Notes under the pieces: generated by a model
The model's input: only the letters and a program-made list of their open reading frames with translations
What the model was told of the DNA's origin: nothing
The model's database searches: none
Program-made: the position numbers and the translations under genes
NCBI GenBank assembly: GCA_003313425.1
Contig: NHZP01000026.1
Span: 558,001-622,000 of the forward strand
Length of the DNA stretch: 64,000 bases
Origin: Pseudopyrenochaeta lycopersici
Taxonomy: Eukaryota > Ascomycota > Dothideomycetes > Pleosporales > Pseudopyrenochaetaceae
Direction of reading: 5' to 3'
Shown: positions 34,960 to 45,258 of the stretch, one piece after another
How positions within the stretch are numbered: the first letter of the stretch is position 1
Layout: each line of letters opens with the position of its first letter

Positions 34960-37900
34960 TACGAGAGATGTTGGGAGTTTGGGGGATGGTGGCAATGGAA
35001 CGGGTAGAAGTGAGGGAGAGATAACTAGTAGAGAACTACCCCACGGGAACGTGGAGGCTGATATACAAGTCAGGTAGACCCCCTTTGATCAACGATGGTC
35101 TGGCACAAGCTGGGCTTGCCTCACACTCGTGCATCGGCGAGATAATGGGATCGCATGAGGAAAGATTCATTTCATCCACGTCATTTGCTGAGCGGATCAA
35201 TCTGGCGCAACGAGCATGGATAGGGATGCGCGACCACAGGTACTTGGTATGGGTGGCTTCGCGTAACCTTTTCTTCATCCCGTTAACGCTGGAAATAAAT
35301 GAAGCTAGATCTTCTAGTGGATACCTACCGAGAGCTCCTGCAATTCGCCCAGGGAGCTAGCAGCGACTGGCTTAAGCATTTGTTCGACTCGTTTTACCGG
35401 ATCAGCAGCTTTGGCGCTCCGGAGCGTGCATAGGCAAGATGCGATATAGGAGCAGTAGTCATAACATGGTGTCTGAAGTGGAACCGGTTTGTGTAGCGGC
35501 CGTCTATCAGAGGCCGCGCCAGCGCCGTGAAACTGCGATAAGGCAGTCCTGCTGCTGTGGAGCCCGCATCCAAAGCGTGCGTTGGAAATCCTGCAGTGAA
35601 CCGGTAGTAGTGGCCCCTGCAGCAGGGACATGCTGGACCCATTGTATCCCTGGGCAAAGATGCAGCAAATATCAGCCTGATATGCGGGCTCGCCTGTCTC
35701 AAGGTTAGCACATCTTCGCCGCCCATGCACCACAACTCGACCACAGACTCATCCACGACCCCGGCGCATCATCAATCTTGGGAACTTCCATGTCATGCGG
35801 CTTGGACGGGAGGGTTCGGCCGCTGACTGGCTAGAACGTCTGGCTGATTTTCCAGAAGGTATCTAGAGTCTGCTTGTGCAATATAAAGGACCCGGGTATA
35901 TTCGCCAGGGGCGATTTGCGCTCAACGGCGCGCCTCCACACAGATAGAGTGGGCCACCCAGGCGAGCACGTTTTCGGGTGCGTAGTGCATGACCTTAGCG
36001 GAATCCTCTTAGAGCATTGGCGGACATGGTGAGGTTCTAGTTGGTTGAGAGTCGGTTGGCTCTCGGGCACGCATCACGGCATTGCTACCGAGCAGCGGCC
36101 AGTTGACGGAAACACTCGAGCTTCGTACCAGACTACCGGAACAACAAAGCCCAAGGGCCCACCTTATCAGAGCAAACTTCAGATTGCACGAACGAGTGGC
36201 CCCGGGCAAGGTAACCAGCTGCCGCTGCCGCCGAGGTGTGCCCACCAAGTACTCAGAGCCATTCGAGACTGGCATGTGCCGACTGCAGCAGCGTAGCAAG
36301 AGGGCAGCGGTAGCGTGCTGCAATGTCGTCGCAGATCTGCCAATCCGACCGAAGAGTGAGGTCGAGCATCTGTCAGTACGGATTGACACGAACAATGGTG
36401 ATCGTAGGTACGTGGTTGGCACGGCCAGGTGCAGTCTGACAGGGGACGGCCACGAGCAAGATGAGATGTCGTTGGTAAGCTGTACCACAAAACGAGTCAT
36501 CAACCTGTCCCAATATCTCTCCGAACGTCCGAACACGGCGCTCATTCGACGAGACGAGCAAAAATTCGTCGCCCTTTCGCACTACCTGCCGAGGGAAAAT
36601 GCAGAAGCGGGACGGCAGAAGCAAAAAGTGAGGCCGAAGGGGTTCCATGAGACGCTCGACACTCGCACGGCAGAGCACCATGGTGGTTCCGCGCCCGTAG
36701 CAACTTCTGCTAAATTAACCCCATCCACCTGCAACCAGGGCTTCCTGACAACTAGCACCAAACGACATACATATCATAATCCCCATCCAGACAGGCCGCA
36801 CCTGCCCCGACGCCAACGCCCTACGAGATGCAATCGAATAATATGGCTAGCTCCTGATAAGGTACGTCAACTCGCCATTTTAGCACCACTATATTGCACC
36901 TGTCGCGTCCTTCGACAACGCGCATGTGCGCCCAGATCAGCGCTACGTCCAATAGACCCTGTCTGCGACCGTACAGAACGATAGGACCCACGCAGTTTCA
37001 AGCGACTAATCCCGCCGAGACTCATGCAAGGCCACTCGAAAGCAGTAGGCGGTGAGCGATTGCACCTTCACCTTGCAACTTCGGGATCTAGATACATCCA
37101 GCGCTTCGCACATTCGCCTTTTCATTTTCGATTCGCGTCCCGAGTCCTCGTACACCCGGATGCCGCAGCGGTGAGTGAGTCAGAGTATCCTCATCCAGCG
37201 CAGCACAAGCTCACCACCATAACCCGGCATCGCGAAATTTTGGTTACGAAGGCGGTCTGCCGGATGTAAGGAGCCCTAACACCTATCACAGTAACCCTTC
37301 CGAAAGCAGTTACGGAGCTTCACTTCCGTACCATTGCAAAACCTTCAAGGCCGCCATTTTCAGATCTGCTTCGACCTGACGGCGAGCCACAGGTCACGAT
37401 GCCGCTGTCTAACTGGTCGAACGGAAACCCAGATCAATGGGACATGCACGGGCGGAGCGGACCTGCATCTGGACCATCACTCTCCAGGGGAGCTGAGATA
37501 ATCCAGAAGCGTACGTGCATTTGCCATGAGCGACAAGACCTTGACTATTGATCTCGGGTCATTGTGACGACGTACCTTATCTCGTCTGGATCACACTTAT
37601 TCCAAAGCGCCAATTCCTCATTCAAGCCGGAGCAACATCTGTAAAGGAAGCTCGAGTGCGCCAATCCTGATTGAAAACGGGAAAATACCTCTTCCCGCCG
37701 CAACGCTCTAAGTTAGAGCATCCGGAGATACCGAGATACACGTTGCCATGCGCTATTCGCAATTGATCCCCGTGAAACGATTGCCATCCGACAAGTGGAA
37801 ATTGAGGATGCACGTAAATGTACCTGCGAACGTATGATGTGTCCACATGCTGATGGACCCGCAAATTTTTTGACAATGCAGGCTACGGCACTTACGAGTG

Positions 37901-38248
37901 CATTGCCAGGTTTCATACGTCGATCTGATAACCTAGCTCTGACAGCAAAAGCTGCACAGAACATTCAACAAAACTAAGGACCAGATATCTGGAGGTTGCA
38001 GCACCACATCTTGTGTCACCGTGATTCATATTCCCCGATGTCGCTAAGCCAAGAGGTCAAACGGGTAGAGCCGCAGTCTCCCATCTTCTATCAAAATCTG
38101 GTTGAACACAATGTGATTACTAAATCTTACCGCTTCAGCTTGCGGAAGAAAATCAACATACAGGTCCTAGCCGACGATTGGCGTCCCGCGAATCGCGATT
38201 GATCGAGCGTGCAAATGGCGACCAGGAAATGCCGTTCCTTACTCGTAT
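34960..38248. other. 3.3 kb stretch without a supported gene
   Basis: The longest frame, plus strand 36082-36984, has no ATG start, is Arg/Thr/Pro-rich and overlaps open frames on the other strand. I read it as chance openness in GC-rich DNA. The rest shows no exon-like runs bounded by good splice sites. It separates the divergent-side promoter of the dehydrogenase from the 3' end of the hydrolase. Confidence 0.5.
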
Positions 38249-40283
38249 CTACAAACTGCTCTTGGCCTTGCCTAAGCCTTGCTCCTCCAGCCATTGGCGG
38301 ATAATTCCATTTACCTCCTCAGGTTTTTGGGTTAATGCCCAGTGCTAGCAATGAAGAGGAAAAGTCAATTTGTGTCTCATATACAATGTGTACATGAACT
38401 TGACGTACCGTTGCAGGAACTTCTCCACGTGTCAGATTCGGAATCAGCGCATCCATGCTCTTGCTCATCTCTGGCTTCAATACACTATCATATGTCGCCT
38501 GGATAAAGAGGGCAGGCTGCTTGATGACTTTCTTGTCAAGCAAACTGCAACCTTTTAGTTTGATTCCCCGATCACGAATTTGGGTGGCATCGCTTACGCT
38601 TGATCCTCTTCCCAATTGGTTCGTCTCTGGCGATACCAGTTCACTACCGCATGTTAGTCATGTGATCAGGAAGGTGATAACGAAGACTTGCGTGTGGGGT
38701 GAATTCCATGCTTGAGGTACTCTTTGACATAGTAATCGAGGACCTGCGTCATCGTCAGCACACCATCAGCATGCTTGCTCTGAAACCGCAGAAATTCCGC
38801 CGATCTGGGAGATAGAGAAGGAAGCGCTTATGTCGAGCTACCGGTATCTGCGACCCGGGGTGCCTTTCGCTTGGTCCACTCAGGGACTCGCAGGGAATCG
38901 TTAAAGTAATGATGGTGTTAAGAAGCCGTTTCCCCGTAGACAGTGTGAGATGTGGCTGATATGGGACATTCCCATTCCCGGATTCTCATGTGTTGGCTTC
39001 CGCCAATAGGAAACCATGGTTGGTACCAGATCGTGACAGCACTTACCTTTCCGTTCAATATTCTACTCTCTCCAATGAGTGGTAGGTTCTTCTCTATAAC
39101 TCCTTTCTCGGGGTCGAATGCCAACTCTCCATTGGGACCCCTCGCCCCATACATGCCTCTCAAAAACTGCTTGATCGATTGCTCATCTTTGACTGTCTTC
39201 TCCACTTCTCCGGATGCAAGATGGATCTGGTACGCAAACTGAGGGAGTGGTCCTTTGACGAGAGCTTCGGTGGAGAAGTATTGTTTGTGGGGCGCCGTGT
39301 ATGGGGCTGGTAAATCATTTCAGTAGGTATGGAAGGATTCAAACAAGGAGGCGAAGATCTTACTGCAGACGGCAAAGACGTGCGAGACTAGGTCAGGATA
39401 CCATTGAGCAGCTCGCCACACTACAGAACCTCCCCTAGGGTTGAGTTGTTAGCTCACCTCAAGTGCTCCTCAACTCGAAATGAGAGATGTAGGATCAACG
39501 TACCAATCATGACCACCAAGAATGATCTTCGGCGCACCAACTTCTTTCGCCAGGGCGGCTATATCATCAGACGCTCTCTTGAGGCCGTAGAGACTGATCG
39601 AATTTGGGGGGACTTTGGGCGCGTCCTATTCGTTTGATCTTAGCTCCTTCAATCAATCCACGGTAGCCTTCTTCCAGACGATCTTTGCAACAGTCGTCGT
39701 ATGGATGGTGATGAACATCGTACCATTCGCCATACGATGCTTGCACCGGTCAGGATAGCTTCAGTTATCCCATGCTTTGACCGACTAACATATGCAAAGG
39801 CAGTTGAAAGTACGCTGGAGATCTTGACCAAAGGAAGGCACTCACTGTTCCGCCATATCCCATCATATCAGGCGCCACGACTCTAAATCCCATATCCACC
39901 AAAAGCGGGATTTGATACCGCCATCCCATTGATAAATCAGGCCATCCGTGGATCTGCCTTGCCGTTAGCAACCATTCACCATCGACCAACGTACATGATC
40001 CTCCACTCTATCCTCCACAATGACAACATAGCCATGGTAGAAGGAGTATAGTGCCAGCGACTGCTCGATGCGGCGATTTGCATACAGAGGTTCCACAGCA
40101 TTATGCCACTCCCATGTCATGATAAGAACCTCCGCGGTGCCTCTCACGTACCAGAAAGACAGTCTCGCTCCACTGGCCAGACTTGGGTACGGCATACAGA
40201 TAGTGATACGTATACCCATTCAACTTCGCAGTCTTGTGCTCGATGCGCGAATCAGACACGGGATCAATTGGTTGGACTGGCAT
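38249..40283 (-). CDS. Epoxide-hydrolase-like alpha/beta hydrolase
   Basis: Nine exons: 40283-40152, 39953-39846, 39625-39504, 39434-39364, 39306-39047, 38743-38692, 38643-38598, 38544-38409 and 38344-38249. They give 340 residues. Family marks are the oxyanion motif HGWPD (residues 46-50), the nucleophile Asp120 in GGHDWGG, a candidate acid Asp283 in [10 protein letters not shown], and the catalytic His310 in ATHWAL. Cap-domain tyrosines occur in [20 protein letters not shown], as in soluble epoxide hydrolases. Substrate unknown; a role in detoxification or secondary metabolism is typical. Three introns are unusually long for this window (198, 220 and 303 nt). The intron at 38691-38644 appears to start with GC. 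Every join restores family sequence and the total length divides by three. Confidence 0.88.
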
Positions 40284-41221
40284 GACGCAATGTTCGGCGC
40301 AACAGCCGCTTGGACACAGGGTAAATGGCAGAATGTGGCGTAAGGAAATTGGTGGGTGGGCTCAGAGGCTGGTTAGGTGCGGGCCCAACATTTATTGTGA
40401 ACAGGGTAGTGGAGAAATTGAGTCAATGTTAAATCTAGGGATAGAATTATGAGAGTATGTGAAGCTATTTGGCAGAGTCGCGCTTTCCTTCTCTCGTAGA
40501 CCTCGGCTGCCGAGGCTTGCTGGACAAAGGTGGGGTCGGCCTTGCAACAACCACTTAGGACTTGACAGGAATGATTCCTACATTTGTGATCAACAAGCAG
40601 AGATCACAATTTGATAGAGGTGACGGCCGTAATGCCTGCGATAACTATGGAGCTCGGTCACTATAGCAAGACTCTACATCAACCCACCCCACGAGCTGGG
40701 TGGGGTCTTAATGAGCAATCCAAATGCCAGGGTGCTTATGTATCTCGCATGAATATGTATAGTATATTTCTCTAGCCGGCTTGTATGCGCTACGTGCCGA
40801 AGTCCGTGCATGGAAACGGTAATTGCTTGTGGAAGGTCTGGTCCCGATGGGTTGGAAAGGCTGCTGCTGCAGTGTTTCTGATGCATCCAAGTGATCTGGA
40901 CCTCGCATATGTTCAACAGAGATGGAATGATGTAATCAGCCGGAAAGTGAAGCGTTTGAAACGCAGATAACGAGGAGCATGCTGCTTTGAAGCATCTCAC
41001 AGGACTATTTAATACGGCGTCGAGATTGGCAGGCACTGCATAGACAAAAAGGCACCGGATCCATGCTCCGGGTGTGTGAGACCGTTGCCTAATGGGAAAA
41101 TCCGTATCTCATGATGAGGCGTAGCCGCACAGGGTCAAGAGAGAGTCAACAAGTACCAAACATACTGACGATCCGGCGACCATGGGTGCAAGCACAAGCG
41201 GGGCGCAGCTCCTAGTGATCT
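40284..41221. other. Intergenic, no gene seen
   Basis: These 0.9 kb lie between two minus-strand genes. Frames at 40674-41036 (-) and 40785-40970 (+) overlap antisense and look like chance. Confidence 0.6.
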
Positions 41222-42275
41222 TCAGTAGATGACTGTGTCTTCCGCGGCTTCTTCAACGACGTCTTCCCCATTCTCATCGTCAACATCCTTGCTAGGCTCG
41301 TCAGCAGTAGTCTCATGACTTGGTATGCTGCTGTCCACTACATCCCCAGGGGCGGTTGCGTCCCTCACCGCCTCAATCCTAGGGCCTCCCGCATGATCGT
41401 CCGCGGTATCCAGGTCTCTGGGAGAGTGGGCGCTACCATTAGTTCCGCCATTGGTTACGGTAGTCCTCTGAGGCGCGTCTGCATTATCACTCTTACCAGT
41501 ATGGGTGCCCTCTGCATCACGGCTAGCTTCTCGCTCGTCAACGGCAACTTGCCGGTCCCGCTGAGCACCTTGTATCTGACTAGCCTCGTATTCATCCACT
41601 TCTCGTTCGATGATCTCGCGGGCTTCCGCAATTTGGTTTCGAATACGCTCTTCCTCGTCAGAAGTGGTCTCCCAGGGTTTGTAGTACTATATCATACTTT
41701 AGCCGTGACCGGATTCGAGAACAATGTCTCTACTTACCAGGTGTGGTTCCGCCTCGGTTTGGAGGAAGTGTGCCATGCTAAGAAGGTTCTCATGTCGTAT
41801 CCGTATCTACGAATTGTAAGCCTGAATACAACTTCAACCCGTCGAATGGGGAGCCCCATACCGATTCCTTTTCGAAATGCTTCTGTTCTTTCCATCTTTG
41901 CACTTTGCGCGCGGCTATACGCTCCGCCTTCCTCTGCGCACTTTCTTGATCCTCTAGCTTACGTTGGGCAAGCTGTCTCTTCTCGATCTCGGTTCGACGT
42001 TTCTGTGCTGCAGTAGTAGGGTTTTGTGAAAGTGCACCAAGGACCGCGCCGAACAGTCGCCGCTCTCGTCCTCTCTCACGGCGCACTGGTGGCGCTGGCC
42101 TGGTTCCATTGGTAGAGCCCCGCCGATTGTGGGCTTCTGCTTCATCATTGAGTCGCGGTCGCTTGGAGTCGTCTTCAGATATAGATGACTGTCGCCTCTT
42201 GAGGCTATGTGGAGGTGAGGCTGGTCCTGCGAGCTCTTCCGGGAGGACTACAGCAGACGCTATTGGGCCGTCCAT
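41222..42275 (-). CDS. Pinin/SDK/MemA-domain protein
   Basis: Pinin-domain proteins associate with the exon-junction and splicing machinery in the nucleus. Three exons, 42275-41862, 41806-41738 and 41686-41222, give 315 residues. The pinin domain runs from about residue 65 to 185: RERRLFGAVLGALSQNP, an Arg/Lys/Gln-rich coiled coil, SIRIRHENLLSMAHFLQTEA, and HLYYKPWETTSDEEERI. The N-terminus has a Lys/Arg stretch fit for nuclear import and the C-terminal 110 residues are acidic and Thr/Ser-rich. It is transcribed away from the rds3/PHF5A gene across a 316-bp shared promoter. Introns are 55 and 51 nt. Confidence 0.9.
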
Positions 42276-42591
42276 TAGTCCAGTGAATTATTTGTTGTGT
42301 TTCCACAGCGTGATTCGGATGACAGGTTCAAAGACTGTCTTGTCACTGGATCTGTGCTGGTGATTCGAAGGGAGAAGGCGTAGAACGCGGTCGAAGCTTC
42401 TGCACAGACCAGGGGTTCCCGCTCTTGCCAAGACGGAGGTCCGCAGCCTTGCTTCGCTGCTCTTCAAATCGCTTTCTTGACAACGCCACAAGCTCTGCAA
42501 TCCGCCAGCTCTAGGGAGAGAAAGAGACAACGCAATAATCAAAACAATAACTCACAAACCCTCTTTTCAGCATCATTTCTAACGTCTCATC
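42276..42591. promoter_or_regulatory. Divergent promoter between two splicing genes
   Basis: These 316 bp lie between the start codons of the pinin-domain gene (-) and the PHF5A/Rds3 gene (+). The right side becomes A-rich and then pyrimidine-rich just before the Rds3 ATG, as in fungal leaders. No specific site is claimed. Confidence 0.6.
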
Positions 42592-42971
42592 ATGTCTCGT
42601 CATCATCCGTAAGTGCCCCGCCGCTCTTCTCCCATGAAGACCAACTACTAACAATTCCCAGCGATCTAGTAATGTGCCGCAAGCAATCCGGTATCTCTAT
42701 CGGCCGCCTCTGCGACAAATGTGACGGCAAATGTCCCGTGTGCGATTCGTACGTCCGCCCTACTACGCTCGCTCGTATCTGCGACGAATGCTCCTTCGGC
42801 AACTACCAGAATAAATGCGTCGTGTGTGGCGGCGAGGGTATCTCTGACGCGTTCTACTGTTTTGAATGTACTCGCCTGGAGAAAGACAGGGATGGGTGTC
42901 CGAAGATTATCAACTTGGGCAGTTCAAGAACGGATCTGTTCTACCAAAAGAAAAATTTTAGGAATCACTGA
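42592..42971 (+). CDS. rds3: PHF5A/Rds3 (Ini1), SF3b subunit of U2 snRNP
   Basis: This small zinc protein sits in the SF3b complex and helps recognise the intron branch site. Two exons, 42592-42608 and 42662-42971, give 108 residues, the family length. It is highly conserved: [56 protein letters not shown] and [16 protein letters not shown]. The paired cysteines form the knotted three-zinc fold. The first exon is only 17 nt, and the 53-nt intron splits the proline codon. It is divergent from the pinin-domain gene. Confidence 0.97.
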
Positions 42972-44967
42972 TGAGGCCGGGGGCGGCGATGGAAATAGGC
43001 TGAGAAATCTGCACATGATTGACACTGGTTGCTGAAAGAAGGTTAACGAGTTATGAGCGTTGAAGTGGACCCAAGTAGGAACGACTGGCGACAATCTCTT
43101 TTCTGCAAGGCGTTTGGGAGTCACAGAATTAGCTCTGTCGCTTTGATGAAAAGCAAAATTCAGCTCGCGATATTAAGATACCAAGATACTAAGATACTTA
43201 CTGAATGGTAGTTTTGCCACCTTCTGCTTTCTATCTCTGCTGACAAAATGCAAGATGATGTCAGACGAAACTCCGAAGGACTACAGACTGTATGTTATTC
43301 AGGTATACCTACAGGATTTGATAATGGGGGGGTTTATGCTGGAGTTTGCACCACCAATGAAGTTCTCATCAGTGCTTCTCAATAAAAGTTGTGCATATCA
43401 TTTCTGTAAATATTTTCCCTCTCCACCTACCGTCCTCCATTTCCCCGGCTATGCTTTGCATCCCTTCAAATTCATCGATGCAAGCCTCAAATCATCCCTC
43501 AACTTTGCAATAATATTACCTTTCTCTCGGTGTAACTCACGCCACCTTCAATCCGAAGCTCAAATCCACCAAATCACGTACATCCAGCATACCTAACGTA
43601 TCTTCTTGGGCATCAGTTTTCCACTGCACAGGTTGCTGACCGTGCGCGGGGGCTCGAGGACAGCTACAAGAATGGAAAGAGGTGTACATTATTGATGTGT
43701 CAGGATATCTTGCTCACAGATCGGGAGTGTACAGGTGCATAACCTGGTAAACAAGACTGAGGGAACACTATTCAAAAGTGTATCCAGAAAGTCTTCGAGA
43801 ATGAAAGATGACACATAGTCTCCAAGCTGCCTTCAGTAGAATGCTTACCTAGTGGCAAGCGAGTGTATCTTTCTTCATGCTGACATCACCGCAAAGATAG
43901 CGAAGTATTTGTGCGAATGAAACCTGCACTGGACCAGCAACCTGGTAGAAGTCAAACCATGTCTTGATTCTGATTCGTTTGTAGAAGCCGAGAGGCTATT
44001 CTCAATATAGGTGCATCTAAGGATCGAGGAGAAGACTATGACTTGAGAGAGCCGTGCATTTGATGTTGTGTTTCCTGGTGCTGGGGGCGCTTAGAAGGCT
44101 GAGAGGCACACAATTTCGGAATTTTTGACACTATTGATGCGAGCTGCCTCCTAGATTGACGTCATGACCTAAAGGTGGTGCAAAGTAAGACAACGATGTT
44201 TCAATATACATGGCTTTACGTAAGGATTCTCAGTCTTCATCTTCTCTTTGAGCAGCATGAGGAGGGCAACCGTGTGCTATGTTTCCTTAATATCGTCTGC
44301 AAGTCATCAGGGGAAGTACGAAGTGGAACGTGCTGTTGTAGTCAACCTGCCCGGTTTCCGCGGTGTCGTGGCGATGAACCCTTGTTGCGCTTATCGTACA
44401 ACACTCTCACGCCACCTGTTAACCAGCAAATTTTCTATTGCAACACCAGCCAGAGAATAGTGTGACCATCGTGGAGTTACAAACTCTAGAGACGGCTTGA
44501 TTGCCAAAGGTTACGTTCAGAGACAACATTACGGAAAGACAACAATGAACTGTTTTTGACAACATGAGAAGCCGAATGCGAGTCGCTCAATAACTAAAGA
44601 TGCAACCAGGCAAATAACGAGCGCTGTAGTGAATTGTACTACTATGTAGTCCACCCAGGCAAACAATGTCGAAATGACAACATGGTATAAAGCTATTCGT
44701 AACTGCATGTGGGATGTGTGGAAAGAAAAACTTGGCCAGAAACAGCAACTCCGCAGAGATAATGAAAACCTTCATCGCTTCAACGAGCAAACATGAGATG
44801 CACCAAATGTCCCCTACACAGAAGGTGCTAGAATATGACTTGTATGTGGTACTTTTCGGGAGCATTGAGAGATACGGAATGAAAGGCTAACCACGAGTTC
44901 AGATACCGCCTGTACTGCAAACCAAAGCGTAGTCTACTAGCTGCAATTGACAGAGAGGTAAAGATGT
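42972..44967. other. Gene-poor stretch, no supported gene
   Basis: An ATG-started frame at 43255-43596 (113 codons) and a minus-strand frame at 44587-44865 are open but show no motif. The latter includes an internal ATG at 44775 that starts MKVFIISAELLFLAKFFF, a hydrophobic run, followed by a few cysteines. Neither is strong enough to call. Confidence 0.45.
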
Positions 44968-45258
44968 TTACAACCGAGCGTCAGGTGTCCAAGGGCCGTC
45001 TTGCTTGTCTTCCTCAAGCCAACGTGCGATTGCTGGAGGACAATTTTTGTTGCCAGATAAAATTAGAGCAATCGCAGTGACAGTCAATTCTTTTGGCGCT
45101 GATGGCGTAGACTCATAGCCCTGTTCTAGCGTGAGGTCGGTGGGATAGCTCATCTAATTCAGTATAAGTCGTACCTGAGGAGTCGCAGACGAATCCTGAG
45201 GGCGTTGACCTCCACATCGTGGTTGCGGACAATCGACGGTTGGACTTGGGTCTGCCAT
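44968..45258 (-). CDS. Possible small spliced gene, unknown function
   Basis: Two exons, 45258-45175 and 45120-44968, would encode 78 residues starting MADPSPTVDCPQPRCGGQRP and ending with CPPAIARWLEEDKQDGPW and PDARL. The intron (45174-45121, 54 nt) runs from GTACGA to AACAG and keeps the frame. A second ATG inside the intron would give an unspliced 61-residue form beginning MSYPTDLTLE. No domain or signal peptide is recognised. It is the only protein-like candidate in a 5 kb gene-poor region, so it could also be chance. Confidence 0.35.

Noticed and set aside
36082..36984. 300-codon plus-strand frame
   Set aside because: It has no ATG start, is Arg/Thr/Pro-rich, and the opposite strand is open over the same bases; no motif is present.
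44587..44865. Hydrophobic minus-strand frame with several cysteines (MKVFIISAELLFLAKFFF)
   Set aside because: It resembles a secreted peptide, but AT-rich DNA often yields such hydrophobic runs and there is no sign of splicing or conservation.
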